Shown here piece after piece: positions 29,726 to 39,197 of a stretch of 64,000 nt of DNA; positions within the stretch are counted from its first letter, which is position 1; every line of letters starts with the position of its first letter. Both the position numbers and the translations under genes were made by a program. Below the pieces are notes generated by a model. It ran no database searches. It was given only the letters and a program-made list of their open reading frames with translations, and had not been told where the DNA came from. Source of the stretch: Thalassobius sp. Cn5-15 (lineage in GTDB: Bacteria; Pseudomonadota; Alphaproteobacteria; Rhodobacterales; Rhodobacteraceae); assembly GCF_022347685.1 (NCBI RefSeq), contig NZ_JAKRGF010000007.1, positions 62,001 through 126,000 on the forward strand. The letters are read 5' to 3'.

Positions 29726-30640
29726 ATGTCGAGCAGGACAAACCCTCTGATCGTCGTCCTGAAAGGGGGCACTTCGGCGGAACGCGAAGTGTCACTGAGT
29801 ACGGGTCACGAGTGCGCGAAGGCGCTAGAGGGCGAAGGTTTTAAAGTTATTGAGGTCGATGCTGGCCCGGATCTGGCCGTACGGCTGGCAGAAATTGCCC
29901 CTGATGTGGTGTTCAACGCGCTGCATGGTCGCTGGGGCGAGGATGGCTGTGTGCAGGGCGTTCTTGAATGGATGCACATTCCCTATACGCATTCCGGCGT
30001 TCTGGCGTCCGCCCTTGCTATGGACAAGGAGCGCTCGAAGCAGACCTATGTAGCCGCAGATCTTCCTGTCGCCGCCAGCGTGTTGGCCACCAAGGCAGAG
30101 GTGGAGGCCGCGCATGTGATGGCTCCGCCCTATGTGGTGAAACCTTATAACGAAGGCTCCTCTGTCGGGGTGTATCTGGTGAATGAGGCGGCCAATGGCC
30201 CGCCGAAACTGTCGGATGACATGCCCGAAGTGTTGATGGTCGAAGCTTTTGTGCCGGGTCGTGAATTGACCGCCACTGTGATGGGCGAGCGCTGCCTTGG
30301 TGTGACGGATATCCTCACTGATGGCTGGTATGACTATGATGCCAAGTACAAGACAGGCGGATCGCGCCATGTCTTGCCCGCCGAAGTGCCTGCCGAAATT
30401 TACGCCGCTTGCGAAGACTACGCCCTGCGCGCCCACCAGGCGCTGGGATGCCGTGGTGTCAGCCGCACTGATTTCCGCTGGGATGAGGAAAAAGGCCTGT
30501 CTGGTCTGATCCTCCTTGAAACCAACACGCAACCAGGGATGACGCCCACATCGCTCAGCCCTGAACAGGCGGCGCTGCAGGGGATGACATTCGGTCAGTT
30601 CTGTAGGTGGATGGTGGAGGATGCGTCATGCGACAGGTGA
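29726..30640 (+). CDS. ddl: D-alanine--D-alanine ligase
   Basis: A 304-residue ATP-grasp enzyme making D-Ala-D-Ala for the peptide stem. Motifs: KGGTSAEREVSLSTG near the N-terminus, NALHGRWGEDG, KPYNEGSSVGV, and the metal-binding ETNTQPGMTPTSL near the C-terminus. A TTG two codons upstream is possible; ATG 29726 is preferred. The end overlaps ftsQ by 13 bases. Confidence 0.96.
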   Translation: MSSRTNPLIVVLKGGTSAEREVSLSTGHECAKALEGEGFKVIEVDAGPDLAVRLAEIAPDVVFNALHGRWGEDGCVQGVLEWMHIPYTHSGVLASALAMDKERSKQTYVAADLPVAASVLATKAEVEAAHVMAPPYVVKPYNEGSSVGVYLVNEAANGPPKLSDDMPEVLMVEAFVPGRELTATVMGERCLGVTDILTDGWYDYDAKYKTGGSRHVLPAEVPAEIYAACEDYALRAHQALGCRGVSRTDFRWDEEKGLSGLILLETNTQPGMTPTSLSPEQAALQGMTFGQFCRWMVEDASCDR

Positions 30641-31605
30641 CCCCACCGCTGACCAGTCCGCAGCAGATGCAGTCAGACGCGCAGCCGCCGCAGGAACATC
30701 TGCCGGGCATGGCGCGTCTGCGCCACAGCAGCCAACAACAGTCCCAACGTCCCGCCATAGATCCAGCGCCGTCGCGCTGGTCTTATCGCTTTCAGCGTCT
30801 GATGTTGACACCTCTGTTCCGGTTTGCCCTTCGCGTCGGTCTGCCGATGGGGGCAGCTTTCACGGCTGGCATGCTCTATTTCGCGGACCAAGATCGGCGC
30901 GATGGGTTCCGTCTGTGGGTGGCGGATGTGAAGACCAGTATCAAGACGCGACCTGAATTCATGCTGCAAACAATGCAGATCGAAGGCGCAGGAGCGTCGG
31001 TGTCACAGGATATCGACGAGGTGATTGCGGTCGATTTCCCTGTCAGTTCCTTTGATCTGGATTTGGACGCTATGCGTCAGCGGCTGGCGGAGCTGCCTGC
31101 GGTAAAAGATGTGTCACTGCGCGTGCGTGACGGTGGTGTGCTGCGTGTGGTGATTACTGAACGGGTGCCGCAACTGCTGTGGCGCACCCGTCACGGTTTG
31201 GCACTGCTGGACGGGCATGGCAATTACGTAGGCCAGGCCGAAGAGGGCCGCACCGCCTATCCTGCCCTGCCGCTGATTGTCGGTGAAGGTGCCGATCTGG
31301 CTGTGCCCGAGGCGCTGGAATTGATTTCTGTATTGGGGCCGTTGGCACCGCGCACCTTGGGGGTTGTGCGCATGGGCGAGCGGCGCTGGGACATCGTGCT
31401 GGATCAGGATCAACGCATCCTGTTGCCAGAAGAAGGCGCCGTGCAGGCGTTGCAGCGTGTGATTGCCCTCAATCAGGTGCAGGACGTGATGCAGCGCGAT
31501 CTGGCGCAGGTGGACGTGCGTCTGGGCGATCGCCCTACCATTCGCATGAACGAAGCCGCAGTGGAACAGTGGTGGCGTAGCAATAAGATCGGGTTCGAGG
31601 ATTAA
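30628..31605 (+). CDS. ftsQ: cell division protein FtsQ
   Basis: A 325-residue bitopic divisome protein linking early and late division proteins. A long Gln/Pro-rich cytoplasmic tail of about 65 residues precedes the membrane helix (LPMGAAFTAGMLYFA). The POTRA domain begins about residue 97, and the beta domain includes GNYVGQAEEG and YPALPLIVGEGAD. The ATG at 30628 has GGTGGAGG (30613-30620) seven bases before it, overlapping the ddl end; an earlier in-frame GTG at 30607 lacks such a site. Confidence 0.93.
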   Translation: MRQVTPPLTSPQQMQSDAQPPQEHLPGMARLRHSSQQQSQRPAIDPAPSRWSYRFQRLMLTPLFRFALRVGLPMGAAFTAGMLYFADQDRRDGFRLWVADVKTSIKTRPEFMLQTMQIEGAGASVSQDIDEVIAVDFPVSSFDLDLDAMRQRLAELPAVKDVSLRVRDGGVLRVVITERVPQLLWRTRHGLALLDGHGNYVGQAEEGRTAYPALPLIVGEGADLAVPEALELISVLGPLAPRTLGVVRMGERRWDIVLDQDQRILLPEEGAVQALQRVIALNQVQDVMQRDLAQVDVRLGDRPTIRMNEAAVEQWWRSNKIGFED

Positions 31606-31609
31606 GGGT

Positions 31610-32947
31610 ATGTTTGATCTTTATGACAGCCAGCGGGCAATGCGAAACATGCGAAAGGCGGCGATGCAACGGGGCGTCGTGGCCATTTTGGATGTAGGCA
31701 GCTCGAAAATCGCCTGTCTGGTGCTGCGTTTTGACGGCACCTCCGGTAGCGGCTTTGAGGCAGAGGGCGTCGGGTCACTTGCAGGGCAGGCGGGCTTTCG
31801 CGTTATTGGTGCCGCAACCACCCGTTCGCGCGGGGTGAAGTTCGGCGAAATCAATGCGATGGGTGAAACCGAACGCGCCATCCGCACCGCCTTGCAGGCG
31901 GCGCAGAAGATGGCGAACATCCGTGTTGATCATGTGATCGCCTGTTTTTCGGGGGCAGAACCGCGCAGCTACGGTCTGACCGGTGCGATTGATCTGCAGG
32001 GGCAGATCGTCAGTGAGCAAGATATTTCGCAGGTCCTGGCCTCTTGTGATGTGCCCGACTACGGCATGGGCCGTGAGGTGCTGCATGCGCATCCGGTGAA
32101 TTTCTCTCTCGATCATCGCTCTGGCCTGTCGGATCCGCGCGGGCAACTGGGCAATCGCCTGTCCACCGATCTGCACATGCTAACGGTGGATGCGGCGGTT
32201 GTGCAGAACCTCGCCCATTGTATCAAGCGCTGCGATATGGAGTTGGCGGGTGTTGCATCCGCCGCTTATGTCAGCGGCATCTCTGCACTGGTCGAGGATG
32301 AGCAGGAACTGGGCGCGGCCTGTATCGATATGGGAGGCGGGGCGACCTCGATCTCTATCTTTATGAAAAAACATATGATCTTTGCCGATGCTGTGCGCAT
32401 GGGGGGGGATCATGTGACCAATGATATTTCCATGGGTCTTTCGGTGCCGCACGCCACGGCGGAGCGAATCAAGACCTTCTACGGTGGCGTTGTGGCCACC
32501 GGCATGGACGATCGTGAGATGATCGAAACCGGCGGAGACACCGGTGACTGGGAACATGATCGTCGTTCCGTCAGCCGAGCCGAGCTGATCGGCATCATGC
32601 GTCCGCGTGTTGAGGAAATCCTGGAAGAGGCGCGCGCCCGTCTGGATGCCGCAGGGTTTGACCATATGCCCAGCCAACAGATTGTGCTGACCGGTGGTGG
32701 CAGTCAGACCCCCGGTTTGGATGGGTTAGCCAGCCGCATATTGGGTCAGCAGGTGCGACTGGGTCGACCGTTGCGCGTGCATGGTCTGCCACAGGCGGCG
32801 ACCGGTCCTGGCTTTGCGTCTGCGGTGGGGATGTGCCTCTTCGCAGCGAACCCGCAAGACGAATGGTGGGATTTTGAGGCGCCACTGGACCGTACGTCGA
32901 ACCGGACGTTCAAGCGCGCCATGCGTTGGTTCAAAGAGAACTGGTAA
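31610..32947 (+). CDS. ftsA: cell division protein FtsA
   Basis: A 445-residue actin-like ATPase that tethers FtsZ to the membrane. Phosphate-1 motif ILDVGSSKIACLVLR at about residue 25, and phosphate-2 CIDMGGGATSISIFM in the middle. A C-terminal amphipathic helix (NRTFKRAMRWFKENW) is the membrane-targeting sequence. The gene sits four bases after ftsQ; a 388-base gap precedes ftsZ. Confidence 0.96.
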   Translation: MFDLYDSQRAMRNMRKAAMQRGVVAILDVGSSKIACLVLRFDGTSGSGFEAEGVGSLAGQAGFRVIGAATTRSRGVKFGEINAMGETERAIRTALQAAQKMANIRVDHVIACFSGAEPRSYGLTGAIDLQGQIVSEQDISQVLASCDVPDYGMGREVLHAHPVNFSLDHRSGLSDPRGQLGNRLSTDLHMLTVDAAVVQNLAHCIKRCDMELAGVASAAYVSGISALVEDEQELGAACIDMGGGATSISIFMKKHMIFADAVRMGGDHVTNDISMGLSVPHATAERIKTFYGGVVATGMDDREMIETGGDTGDWEHDRRSVSRAELIGIMRPRVEEILEEARARLDAAGFDHMPSQQIVLTGGGSQTPGLDGLASRILGQQVRLGRPLRVHGLPQAATGPGFASAVGMCLFAANPQDEWWDFEAPLDRTSNRTFKRAMRWFKENW

Positions 32948-33335
32948 GATCATACGTTACGTCTGCACCCGCGCCGTTGTCATTTTCGGGTGACAGCGGG
33001 GCAGGCTGGGGATAACTGTCGGGCGCGATCTGCGAACACGACAGAGGATTTGAGGACGACCGCAGGCCTTCCGGCCAAGATTGAGAAACGAAATATCCGC
33101 GTCAACCTGGCTTCATTAAGGACCAGTTTGTGCGTCGATGGCGTCTGGCCGTCAAAAAACCGCTATATCTGCGTCAGTCGGCAAGATCCCGCAGGCACAG
33201 TTGGGGAATACCCCATATTTCGTGGCTTTTTTGCGTTTTTTTCGTGACGCATGGGTTGGTTCTCGTTACCATCAAGGGTAATAGGCAGAAAAACACCTGC
33301 GCAATGCAGGAACCAGATATCAGGCGGACAGATCC
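32948..33335. other. 388-base ftsA-ftsZ intergenic region
   Basis: No coding frame of note. It probably holds the ftsZ promoters and an mRNA leader. Visible items: TTACC at 33266-33270 facing GGTAA at 33277-33281 (a five-base inverted repeat with six-base spacer), and a T-rich stretch at 33229-33242. I saw no full CtrA site (TTAA-N7-TTAA). No terminator is evident after ftsA. Confidence 0.5.
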
Positions 33336-35111
33336 ATGACATTGAACCTCTCGGTGCCCGGGCACGATGATTTGAAACCCCGTATCACTGTCTTTGGCGT
33401 CGGTGGGGCCGGCGGCAACGCTGTGAACAACATGATCGAAAAAGACCTTTCCGGGGTGGATTTCGTGGTCGCCAACACCGATGCGCAGGCACTGCAACAG
33501 TCCAGCGCACAGGCCCGCATCCAGCTGGGCGTGAAGGCCACCGAAGGTCTGGGCGCAGGCGCGCGTGCCACCGTTGGCGCTGCCGCAGCTGAAGAAAGCA
33601 TTGAACAGATTGTTGATCATCTGGCCGGCGCACACATGTGCTTTATCACCGCCGGTATGGGCGGCGGCACCGGCACTGGTGCAGCTCCGATCATCGCACA
33701 GGCGGCCCGTGAGCTGGGTGTGCTGACTGTTGGTGTTGTCACCAAGCCTTTCCAGTTCGAAGGCGCAAAGCGTATGCGCCAAGCGGAAGAGGGCGTCGAA
33801 ACCCTGCAGAAGATGGTTGATACGCTGATCATCATTCCGAACCAGAACCTGTTCCGTCTGGCCAACGAAAAAACCACCTTCACCGAAGCGTTTTCGATGG
33901 CGGATGATGTCCTCTATCAGGGCGTGAAGGGCGTGACTGACTTGATGGTCCGTCCGGGTCTGATCAACCTCGACTTCGCGGACGTTCGCGCCGTGATGGA
34001 TGAGATGGGCAAAGCGATGATGGGCACCGGCGAGGCAACGGGTGAAGATCGCGCTATTCAGGCCGCTGAGAAAGCGATTGCCAACCCGCTCTTGGATGAA
34101 ATCTCGTTGCGCGGTGCGAAGGGCGTTCTGATCAACATCACGGGTGGTCATGACCTGACCCTGTTCGAACTGGACGAAGCTGCCAATCGTATTCGCGAAG
34201 AGGTGGATCCGGAGGCGAACATCATCGTCGGGTCGACTCTTGATACTGATCTGGACGGAGGCATGCGTGTTTCTGTCGTTGCGACCGGGATCGACGCCTC
34301 TGAAATGTTGCAGGACATTCCGGTGCCGCGCCGGTCGATGGCTGCACCTCTGACCCAGACCACCAGCGTCGAAGAGGCGAAAGCCGCTCCCGCCCCGGAG
34401 CCTGCTGCGCCAGCCCCAGTTGCGCCGACCATCGAAACCGTGCAGCCGGTACAGGCTCAAGCGCAGTCTCAAGTGCAGTCTCCGAGTCCCGCAGACGGTC
34501 CGGCTGAACCGAGCCTGTTTGGTGATCTGGACGCACAACAAGCTGCTGCGCAGGAGCAGATGGAAGATATTTTCCAAGAAGATCACGCGCCCCAGCAATT
34601 CCAGCAGCCTGTGCAACAGCAGTCCTTTGCCCCTCAAGACAACGATCTGCCGCCGCCGGCCTACCAGCCGCAGCCGCAGTTCCAGCCGCGCGCCGATGCA
34701 ATTGAAGCCCGCCCCGAGGATACCGCGGCTCAATTTGTTGCACCGCAAGCCGCCCCTGCCGGTCAACCTTCGCCAGAGGCGATGGCCCGTCTGCAAGCAG
34801 CCGTGCACAACCAGCCCAAGGTTCAGCAGCAGCCTGTTCACCAGCAGCAACCTTTGCAGCAGCGTCAGTCGCAAGAACCGGCAGAGCAGGAACGCCCGCG
34901 CTTTGGCTTGAATTCGCTGATCAACCGCATGACCGGCCACGCTGCCGAGCCGCAGCAGCCTGCCCAGCAGCGCGCGCAGCCCTCGATGGGAATGCCTGCA
35001 CAGCAGGCCCAACAGGTGCAGCATGCACAGCAGGTGCAGCCGGAATATGAGGATGAGGTTGAACAAGACCGCATTGAGATCCCGGCCTTCCTGCGTCGTC
35101 AGGCAAACTAA
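33336..35111 (+). CDS. ftsZ: cell division protein FtsZ with long Gln/Pro-rich linker
   Basis: A 591-residue tubulin-like GTPase forming the division ring. GTP-binding motifs: [14 protein letters not shown] and the tubulin signature [14 protein letters not shown]. The T7 catalytic loop is [14 protein letters not shown]. The folded core ends about residue 320. The next 235 or so residues are a disordered linker of mostly Q, P and A. The C-terminal peptide [10 protein letters not shown], which binds FtsA and other partners, is intact. A terminator follows. Confidence 0.98.
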   Translation: MTLNLSVPGHDDLKPRITVFGVGGAGGNAVNNMIEKDLSGVDFVVANTDAQALQQSSAQARIQLGVKATEGLGAGARATVGAAAAEESIEQIVDHLAGAHMCFITAGMGGGTGTGAAPIIAQAARELGVLTVGVVTKPFQFEGAKRMRQAEEGVETLQKMVDTLIIIPNQNLFRLANEKTTFTEAFSMADDVLYQGVKGVTDLMVRPGLINLDFADVRAVMDEMGKAMMGTGEATGEDRAIQAAEKAIANPLLDEISLRGAKGVLINITGGHDLTLFELDEAANRIREEVDPEANIIVGSTLDTDLDGGMRVSVVATGIDASEMLQDIPVPRRSMAAPLTQTTSVEEAKAAPAPEPAAPAPVAPTIETVQPVQAQAQSQVQSPSPADGPAEPSLFGDLDAQQAAAQEQMEDIFQEDHAPQQFQQPVQQQSFAPQDNDLPPPAYQPQPQFQPRADAIEARPEDTAAQFVAPQAAPAGQPSPEAMARLQAAVHNQPKVQQQPVHQQQPLQQRQSQEPAEQERPRFGLNSLINRMTGHAAEPQQPAQQRAQPSMGMPAQQAQQVQHAQQVQPEYEDEVEQDRIEIPAFLRRQAN

Positions 35112-35155
35112 CGTAACGACACGACTAATCCTGTAAGGTTTGTTACAGAAAATTG

Positions 35156-35186
35156 AGCCGCCTTCGGGCGGCTTTTTTCGTTTTTT
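35156..35186 (+). terminator. intrinsic terminator after ftsZ
   Basis: AGCCGCC pairs with GGCGGCT around a TTCG tetraloop, followed by TTTTTT, CG, TTTTTT. It lies 45 bases after the ftsZ stop. Confidence 0.9.
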
Positions 35187-35336
35187 ATTAGTGCCTTATT
35201 GAATTTTGAGCGGATTTCGGCGCACGGGTAAAACCGATGTTTCAATACGTTGCAAAGATTGAGTTGAGGCGGGCGGGGCACGGATGTACCAAGATGCCGC
35301 ACCTGCGCAATCGGGTGCCAATATTTGGGGACTATC

Positions 35337-36260
35337 GTGCAAAACACCGTGACACAGCCGGTCACATTCACCGGCGTAGGGCTACATTCCGGGCAACCGG
35401 TCCAAATGACTGTCCGTCCGGCTGCGCCGGGCACAGGTATCTGGTTCCGTCGTACCGATGTAACCGATCGTGATCCGATGCTCCCCGCGCGTTATGATGC
35501 TGTGAACCAATCCCCGCTGTGCACTCTGCTGGAAAACGGTGACGGCACTACGCTGTCGACTGTCGAACACATCATGGCTGCTCTGGCGGGCTGCGGTATT
35601 CACAATGCGCAGATCGATGTTGATGGTCCAGAGGTTCCGATTCTCGACGGCAGCTCGGCGCAGTTTGTGCGTGAGCTCCTGACCGCTGGCCTTGAGCCGC
35701 AAGACGCGCCGGTACAGGTGATTGAGGTGCTGAAACCGGTAGAGGTTCGCAAGGGGGATGCTTGGGCGCGTCTGACACCTGCGGATGAGTTGCGTATTGA
35801 TTTCCACATCGACTTTGCTGTTGCCGCTATTGGTGTGCAGGAAAAGCATCTGCGGATGGCCAATGGTGCCTTCGTTCGCGAATTGAGCGATAGCCGCACC
35901 TTCTGCCTGCGCTCTGAGGTGGACTGGATGCAGGAAAACGGTCTGGCTCTTGGTGGCGTGGCTGGCGAAAATGCCGTGGTTTTTGACGGCGCCCTGGTCG
36001 AAAGCGGCAAGGGGTTGCGTCACATGGATGAGCCTGTGCGCCATAAAATGCTGGATGCTCTGGGCGATCTGGCACTGGCCGGCGCGCCGCTGCTCGCCCA
36101 TTATACCGGCCACCGTGCCGGTCATGGCATCACCAACGATCTGCTGCGTGCGCTGTTTTCTCGTCCCGATGCCTACCGTATTGTGACCTGTGACACCGCC
36201 ATGATGGACCGTTTGCCAGGCGCAGGCGTGCATCTGGACGAAGTGCCCGCAATCCTCTGA
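35337..36260 (+). CDS. lpxC: UDP-3-O-acyl-N-acetylglucosamine deacetylase
   Basis: A 307-residue zinc deacetylase, the committed step of lipid A synthesis. Zinc ligands are the His of TVEHIMAALAG and the His/Asp of VRHKMLDALGDL. The catalytic His is in GHRAGHGITNDLL. The substrate lysine region is ELSDSRTFCLRSEVDWM. I prefer the GTG start (MQNTVTQPV...), since homologues begin close to this point; a TTG four codons earlier is also open. Located between ftsZ and bamD as usual. Confidence 0.95.
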   Translation: MQNTVTQPVTFTGVGLHSGQPVQMTVRPAAPGTGIWFRRTDVTDRDPMLPARYDAVNQSPLCTLLENGDGTTLSTVEHIMAALAGCGIHNAQIDVDGPEVPILDGSSAQFVRELLTAGLEPQDAPVQVIEVLKPVEVRKGDAWARLTPADELRIDFHIDFAVAAIGVQEKHLRMANGAFVRELSDSRTFCLRSEVDWMQENGLALGGVAGENAVVFDGALVESGKGLRHMDEPVRHKMLDALGDLALAGAPLLAHYTGHRAGHGITNDLLRALFSRPDAYRIVTCDTAMMDRLPGAGVHLDEVPAIL

Positions 36261-36533
36261 TCCCTCACATTACCTGTCTGACAGGGCAGGGCTGTGTCAT
36301 GCGTCACAACACGCGCGGCGCACCGAAAAGTGATCGGTGTGGCGGAAACCTTGTATCTTCAACACCCTTGGACACAAAGATAAAAGCGGCTGGCCGCTGT
36401 TTTGGCGCGAAAGCGGGCGGCGTTCTGGCGAAATCCCGCCAAAGACGTTTTGCACCGCAATTATCTGTGCTAGGACCACAGGACGCATCGCGATATGACA
36501 GCGGTGGAAGTGCAGATAAGGGTGAGGCAGATC

Positions 36534-37394
36534 ATGACAGGCAGCACGTCGCGGATCGGGTCGGGCAAACGGGGCATTGCGGTGCTCCTGCTTGTGACGG
36601 CGCTGGCAGGCTGTGGCACCGATGCGGCGCTTGACCGCGGTGAGGTGCCGCTGGAGGAATTCAGCGCCGAGCAGATCTTTGGTCGCGGTGAATACGAATT
36701 AGAACGCCGCAAGCCAGATCGCGCCGCCTTCTATTTCGCTGAGATTGAGCGTCTTTACCCCTATTCCGAATGGGCCAAGCGTGGCGTGATCATGCAGGCG
36801 TTTTCCTATCATAAAGACAAGGATTACGAAAACAGCCGTGGCGCTGCACAGCGCTATATCGATTTCTACCCGCTGGAAGAAGATGCAGCCTATGCACAGT
36901 ACCTGCTGGCGCTGAGCTATTATGACCAAATCGACGAAGTGGGTCGCGATCAGAAGGTGACATTTGAAGCGCTGCAGGCCCTGCGCGTTGTGATCGAACG
37001 CTACCCTGACAGCGAATACGCCCGTTCTGCGGTGCTGAAGTTTGATCTGGCCTATGATCACCTTGCTGGCAAAGAGATGGAAGTGGGCCGCTATTACCTG
37101 CGTCGTAATCATTTCCCTGCGTCGATCAATCGATTCCGTGTCGTTGTCGAAGAATTCCAGACAACCAGCCATGCCGCTGAGGCGCTCCATCGACTTGTGG
37201 AGGCTTACCTGTCCCTTGGCCTGACCGATGAGGCACAGACCGCAGGGGCGATTCTGGGCCATAACTTCCGCTCGACGGTATGGTATGAAGACAGTTACAA
37301 ATTGCTGACCGGACGCGGGCTGGATCTTGAGGCACAGGGCGACAACTGGTTGAACCAGATCTATCGCCAGACCCTGCAGGGCAAGTGGATCTGA
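36534..37394 (+). CDS. bamD: outer membrane protein assembly factor BamD
   Basis: A 286-residue outer-membrane lipoprotein of the BAM complex. The lipobox is ALAGC, giving lipidation at the Cys near residue 22. The mature part is TPR-like, starting SAEQIFGRGEYELERRKPDRA and running through AFYFAEIERLYPYSEWAKRG. The ATG at 36534 has GAGG (36524-36527) at good spacing; the in-frame ATG at 36495 does not. Confidence 0.95.
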   Translation: MTGSTSRIGSGKRGIAVLLLVTALAGCGTDAALDRGEVPLEEFSAEQIFGRGEYELERRKPDRAAFYFAEIERLYPYSEWAKRGVIMQAFSYHKDKDYENSRGAAQRYIDFYPLEEDAAYAQYLLALSYYDQIDEVGRDQKVTFEALQALRVVIERYPDSEYARSAVLKFDLAYDHLAGKEMEVGRYYLRRNHFPASINRFRVVVEEFQTTSHAAEALHRLVEAYLSLGLTDEAQTAGAILGHNFRSTVWYEDSYKLLTGRGLDLEAQGDNWLNQIYRQTLQGKWI

Positions 37395-37462
37395 TCTACT
37401 CCCTGTGTTTTGGTCCAAATAATGGCCCACACCTCGGGGCGAGCAGGAATAGGACATAAGAT

Positions 37463-39118
37463 ATGCTGCGTGCGCTTGAAATTCGCGACATGCTGATCAT
37501 CGACCGGCTGGATCTGGACTTTCAGCCGGGTCTTAATGTGCTGACCGGTGAAACCGGCGCTGGTAAGTCCATCCTTCTTGATTCGTTGGGCTTTGTGCTG
37601 GGCTGGCGTGGACGCGCCGAACTGGTGCGCGCCGGTGCCGATCAGGGTGAGGTGGTCGCCGTTTTTGATTTGCCCGAAGGCCACGCGGCCCACGCTGTAC
37701 TGGATGAGGCGGGCATGCCCTCCGATGGCGAAGAACTGATTCTCCGCCGCATCAACCGTAAGGATGGGCGCAAGACCGCATGGGTCAACGATCGCCGTTG
37801 TTCAGGTGAGGTGTTGCGCCAGCTGTCCGAAACTCTGATGGAAATGCACGGGCAGCATGATGATCGTGGTCTTCTGGATCAGAAAGGCCACCGTAGTCTG
37901 CTGGATGCGTTCGGGTCCTATGAGGGCAAACAGGTGAAGGTGCGCAAGCTGTGGCGTGATCTGTCGGCGGCGCGTAAGACGCTTGCGTTGGCAGAGGCGG
38001 CCATCGCTGACATCCGCGCTGAAGAAGAGTTTCTGCGCCACGCGGTCGCCGAATTTGACGCGCTGGACCCACAACCCGGCGAAGAGGCGGCACTAGACGC
38101 CCAACGTCGTCAGATGCAGGCGGCGGAGAAAGTGCGGGAAGATGTGGCACGGGCCTTTCAGGCGCTGTCCGGTGACGGGGCAGAGGGTGCGATGGGGGAC
38201 GCGATGCGCTGGCTGGAAGATGCGGCGCAACAGGTTGATGGACTTCTCGACAGTCCGATTGATGCACTGGGACGGGCCTTTGCTGAATTGGGCGAGGCGG
38301 TGCAGGGGGTTGAGGGCGCATTGGACCAACTGCGTTTTGACCCGCATGAACTGGAAATCTGCGAAGAACGCCTGTTCGCAATGCGTGGACTGGCTCGTAA
38401 ACACAGCATTGTGCCGGATGATCTGGCGAAGTTTGGCAGCGATCTGCGCACCCGTCTGAAGACACTGGATCAGGGTGAGGGGGATCTGGCCGACCTGACG
38501 CTGGCGGTGAAAGAGGCAGAGGCGGCTTATGACATCGCGGCCGTCGCTTTGACAGAGGCGCGGATGAAAGCTGCGGCGAAGCTGGACAAGGCCGTGTCTA
38601 ACGAACTGGCGCCGCTGAAAATGGAGCGTGCAGTGTTCACCACGGGCGTGACATTGACCGAGGCCGGGCCGGAAGGCCGCGACGAGGTGGCCTTTACCGT
38701 CGCGACCAACCCCGGTGCACCGGCTGGGCCTTTGGGCAAGATTGCCTCGGGCGGGGAGCTTAGCCGGTTCCTTTTGGCACTGAAGGTCTGCCTCAGTCAG
38801 ACGCAATCGGGTGTCACTATGATTTTTGATGAGATTGACCGTGGTGTGGGCGGCGCTACGGCCGACGCGGTCGGGCGGCGTCTGTCGGCGCTGGCAGATG
38901 GCGGTCAGGTACTGGTTGTGACCCATTCGCCGCAGGTGGCTGCATTGGGCGCGCATCATTGGCGGGTGGAGAAGCAGGTGAAAAAGGACGTCACCACCTC
39001 CCGCGTTGTGCCGCTGGATGAGGGAGAGCGTGTAGATGAGATCGCCCGCATGGTCGCTGGTGATCGTATCACAGAAGAGGCACGCGCCGCCGCTAAATCG
39101 CTTCTGGCGGCACGCTGA
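37463..39118 (+). CDS. recN: DNA repair protein RecN
   Basis: A 551-residue SMC-like ATPase acting in double-strand-break repair. Walker A is TGETGAGKS at residues 28-36. The middle is a coiled coil with MEMHGQHDDRGLLD near the start. The C-terminal ABC signature is LGKIASGGELSRFLLALK, and Walker B is MIFDEIDRGVGGATADAVG. Length is typical. No LexA site was looked for exhaustively. Final gene of the block. Confidence 0.97.
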   Translation: MLRALEIRDMLIIDRLDLDFQPGLNVLTGETGAGKSILLDSLGFVLGWRGRAELVRAGADQGEVVAVFDLPEGHAAHAVLDEAGMPSDGEELILRRINRKDGRKTAWVNDRRCSGEVLRQLSETLMEMHGQHDDRGLLDQKGHRSLLDAFGSYEGKQVKVRKLWRDLSAARKTLALAEAAIADIRAEEEFLRHAVAEFDALDPQPGEEAALDAQRRQMQAAEKVREDVARAFQALSGDGAEGAMGDAMRWLEDAAQQVDGLLDSPIDALGRAFAELGEAVQGVEGALDQLRFDPHELEICEERLFAMRGLARKHSIVPDDLAKFGSDLRTRLKTLDQGEGDLADLTLAVKEAEAAYDIAAVALTEARMKAAAKLDKAVSNELAPLKMERAVFTTGVTLTEAGPEGRDEVAFTVATNPGAPAGPLGKIASGGELSRFLLALKVCLSQTQSGVTMIFDEIDRGVGGATADAVGRRLSALADGGQVLVVTHSPQVAALGAHHWRVEKQVKKDVTTSRVVPLDEGERVDEIARMVAGDRITEEARAAAKSLLAAR

Positions 39119-39197
39119 TACCTGTTAACCCATGTCTGGGTGGCGGAAATTGAGGGGTCAAATTCCGATCTGCTCTCTGGTGTCAGAAAGCGCGACC

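Noticed and set aside
32948-33335. CtrA binding sites before ftsZ
   Set aside because: Only partial TTAA-like pieces; no TTAA-N7-TTAA found.
33174-35066. A 630-residue minus-strand frame opposite ftsZ
   Set aside because: Leu/Arg/His-rich antisense frame; ftsZ is unmistakable and its linker generates the open antisense frame.
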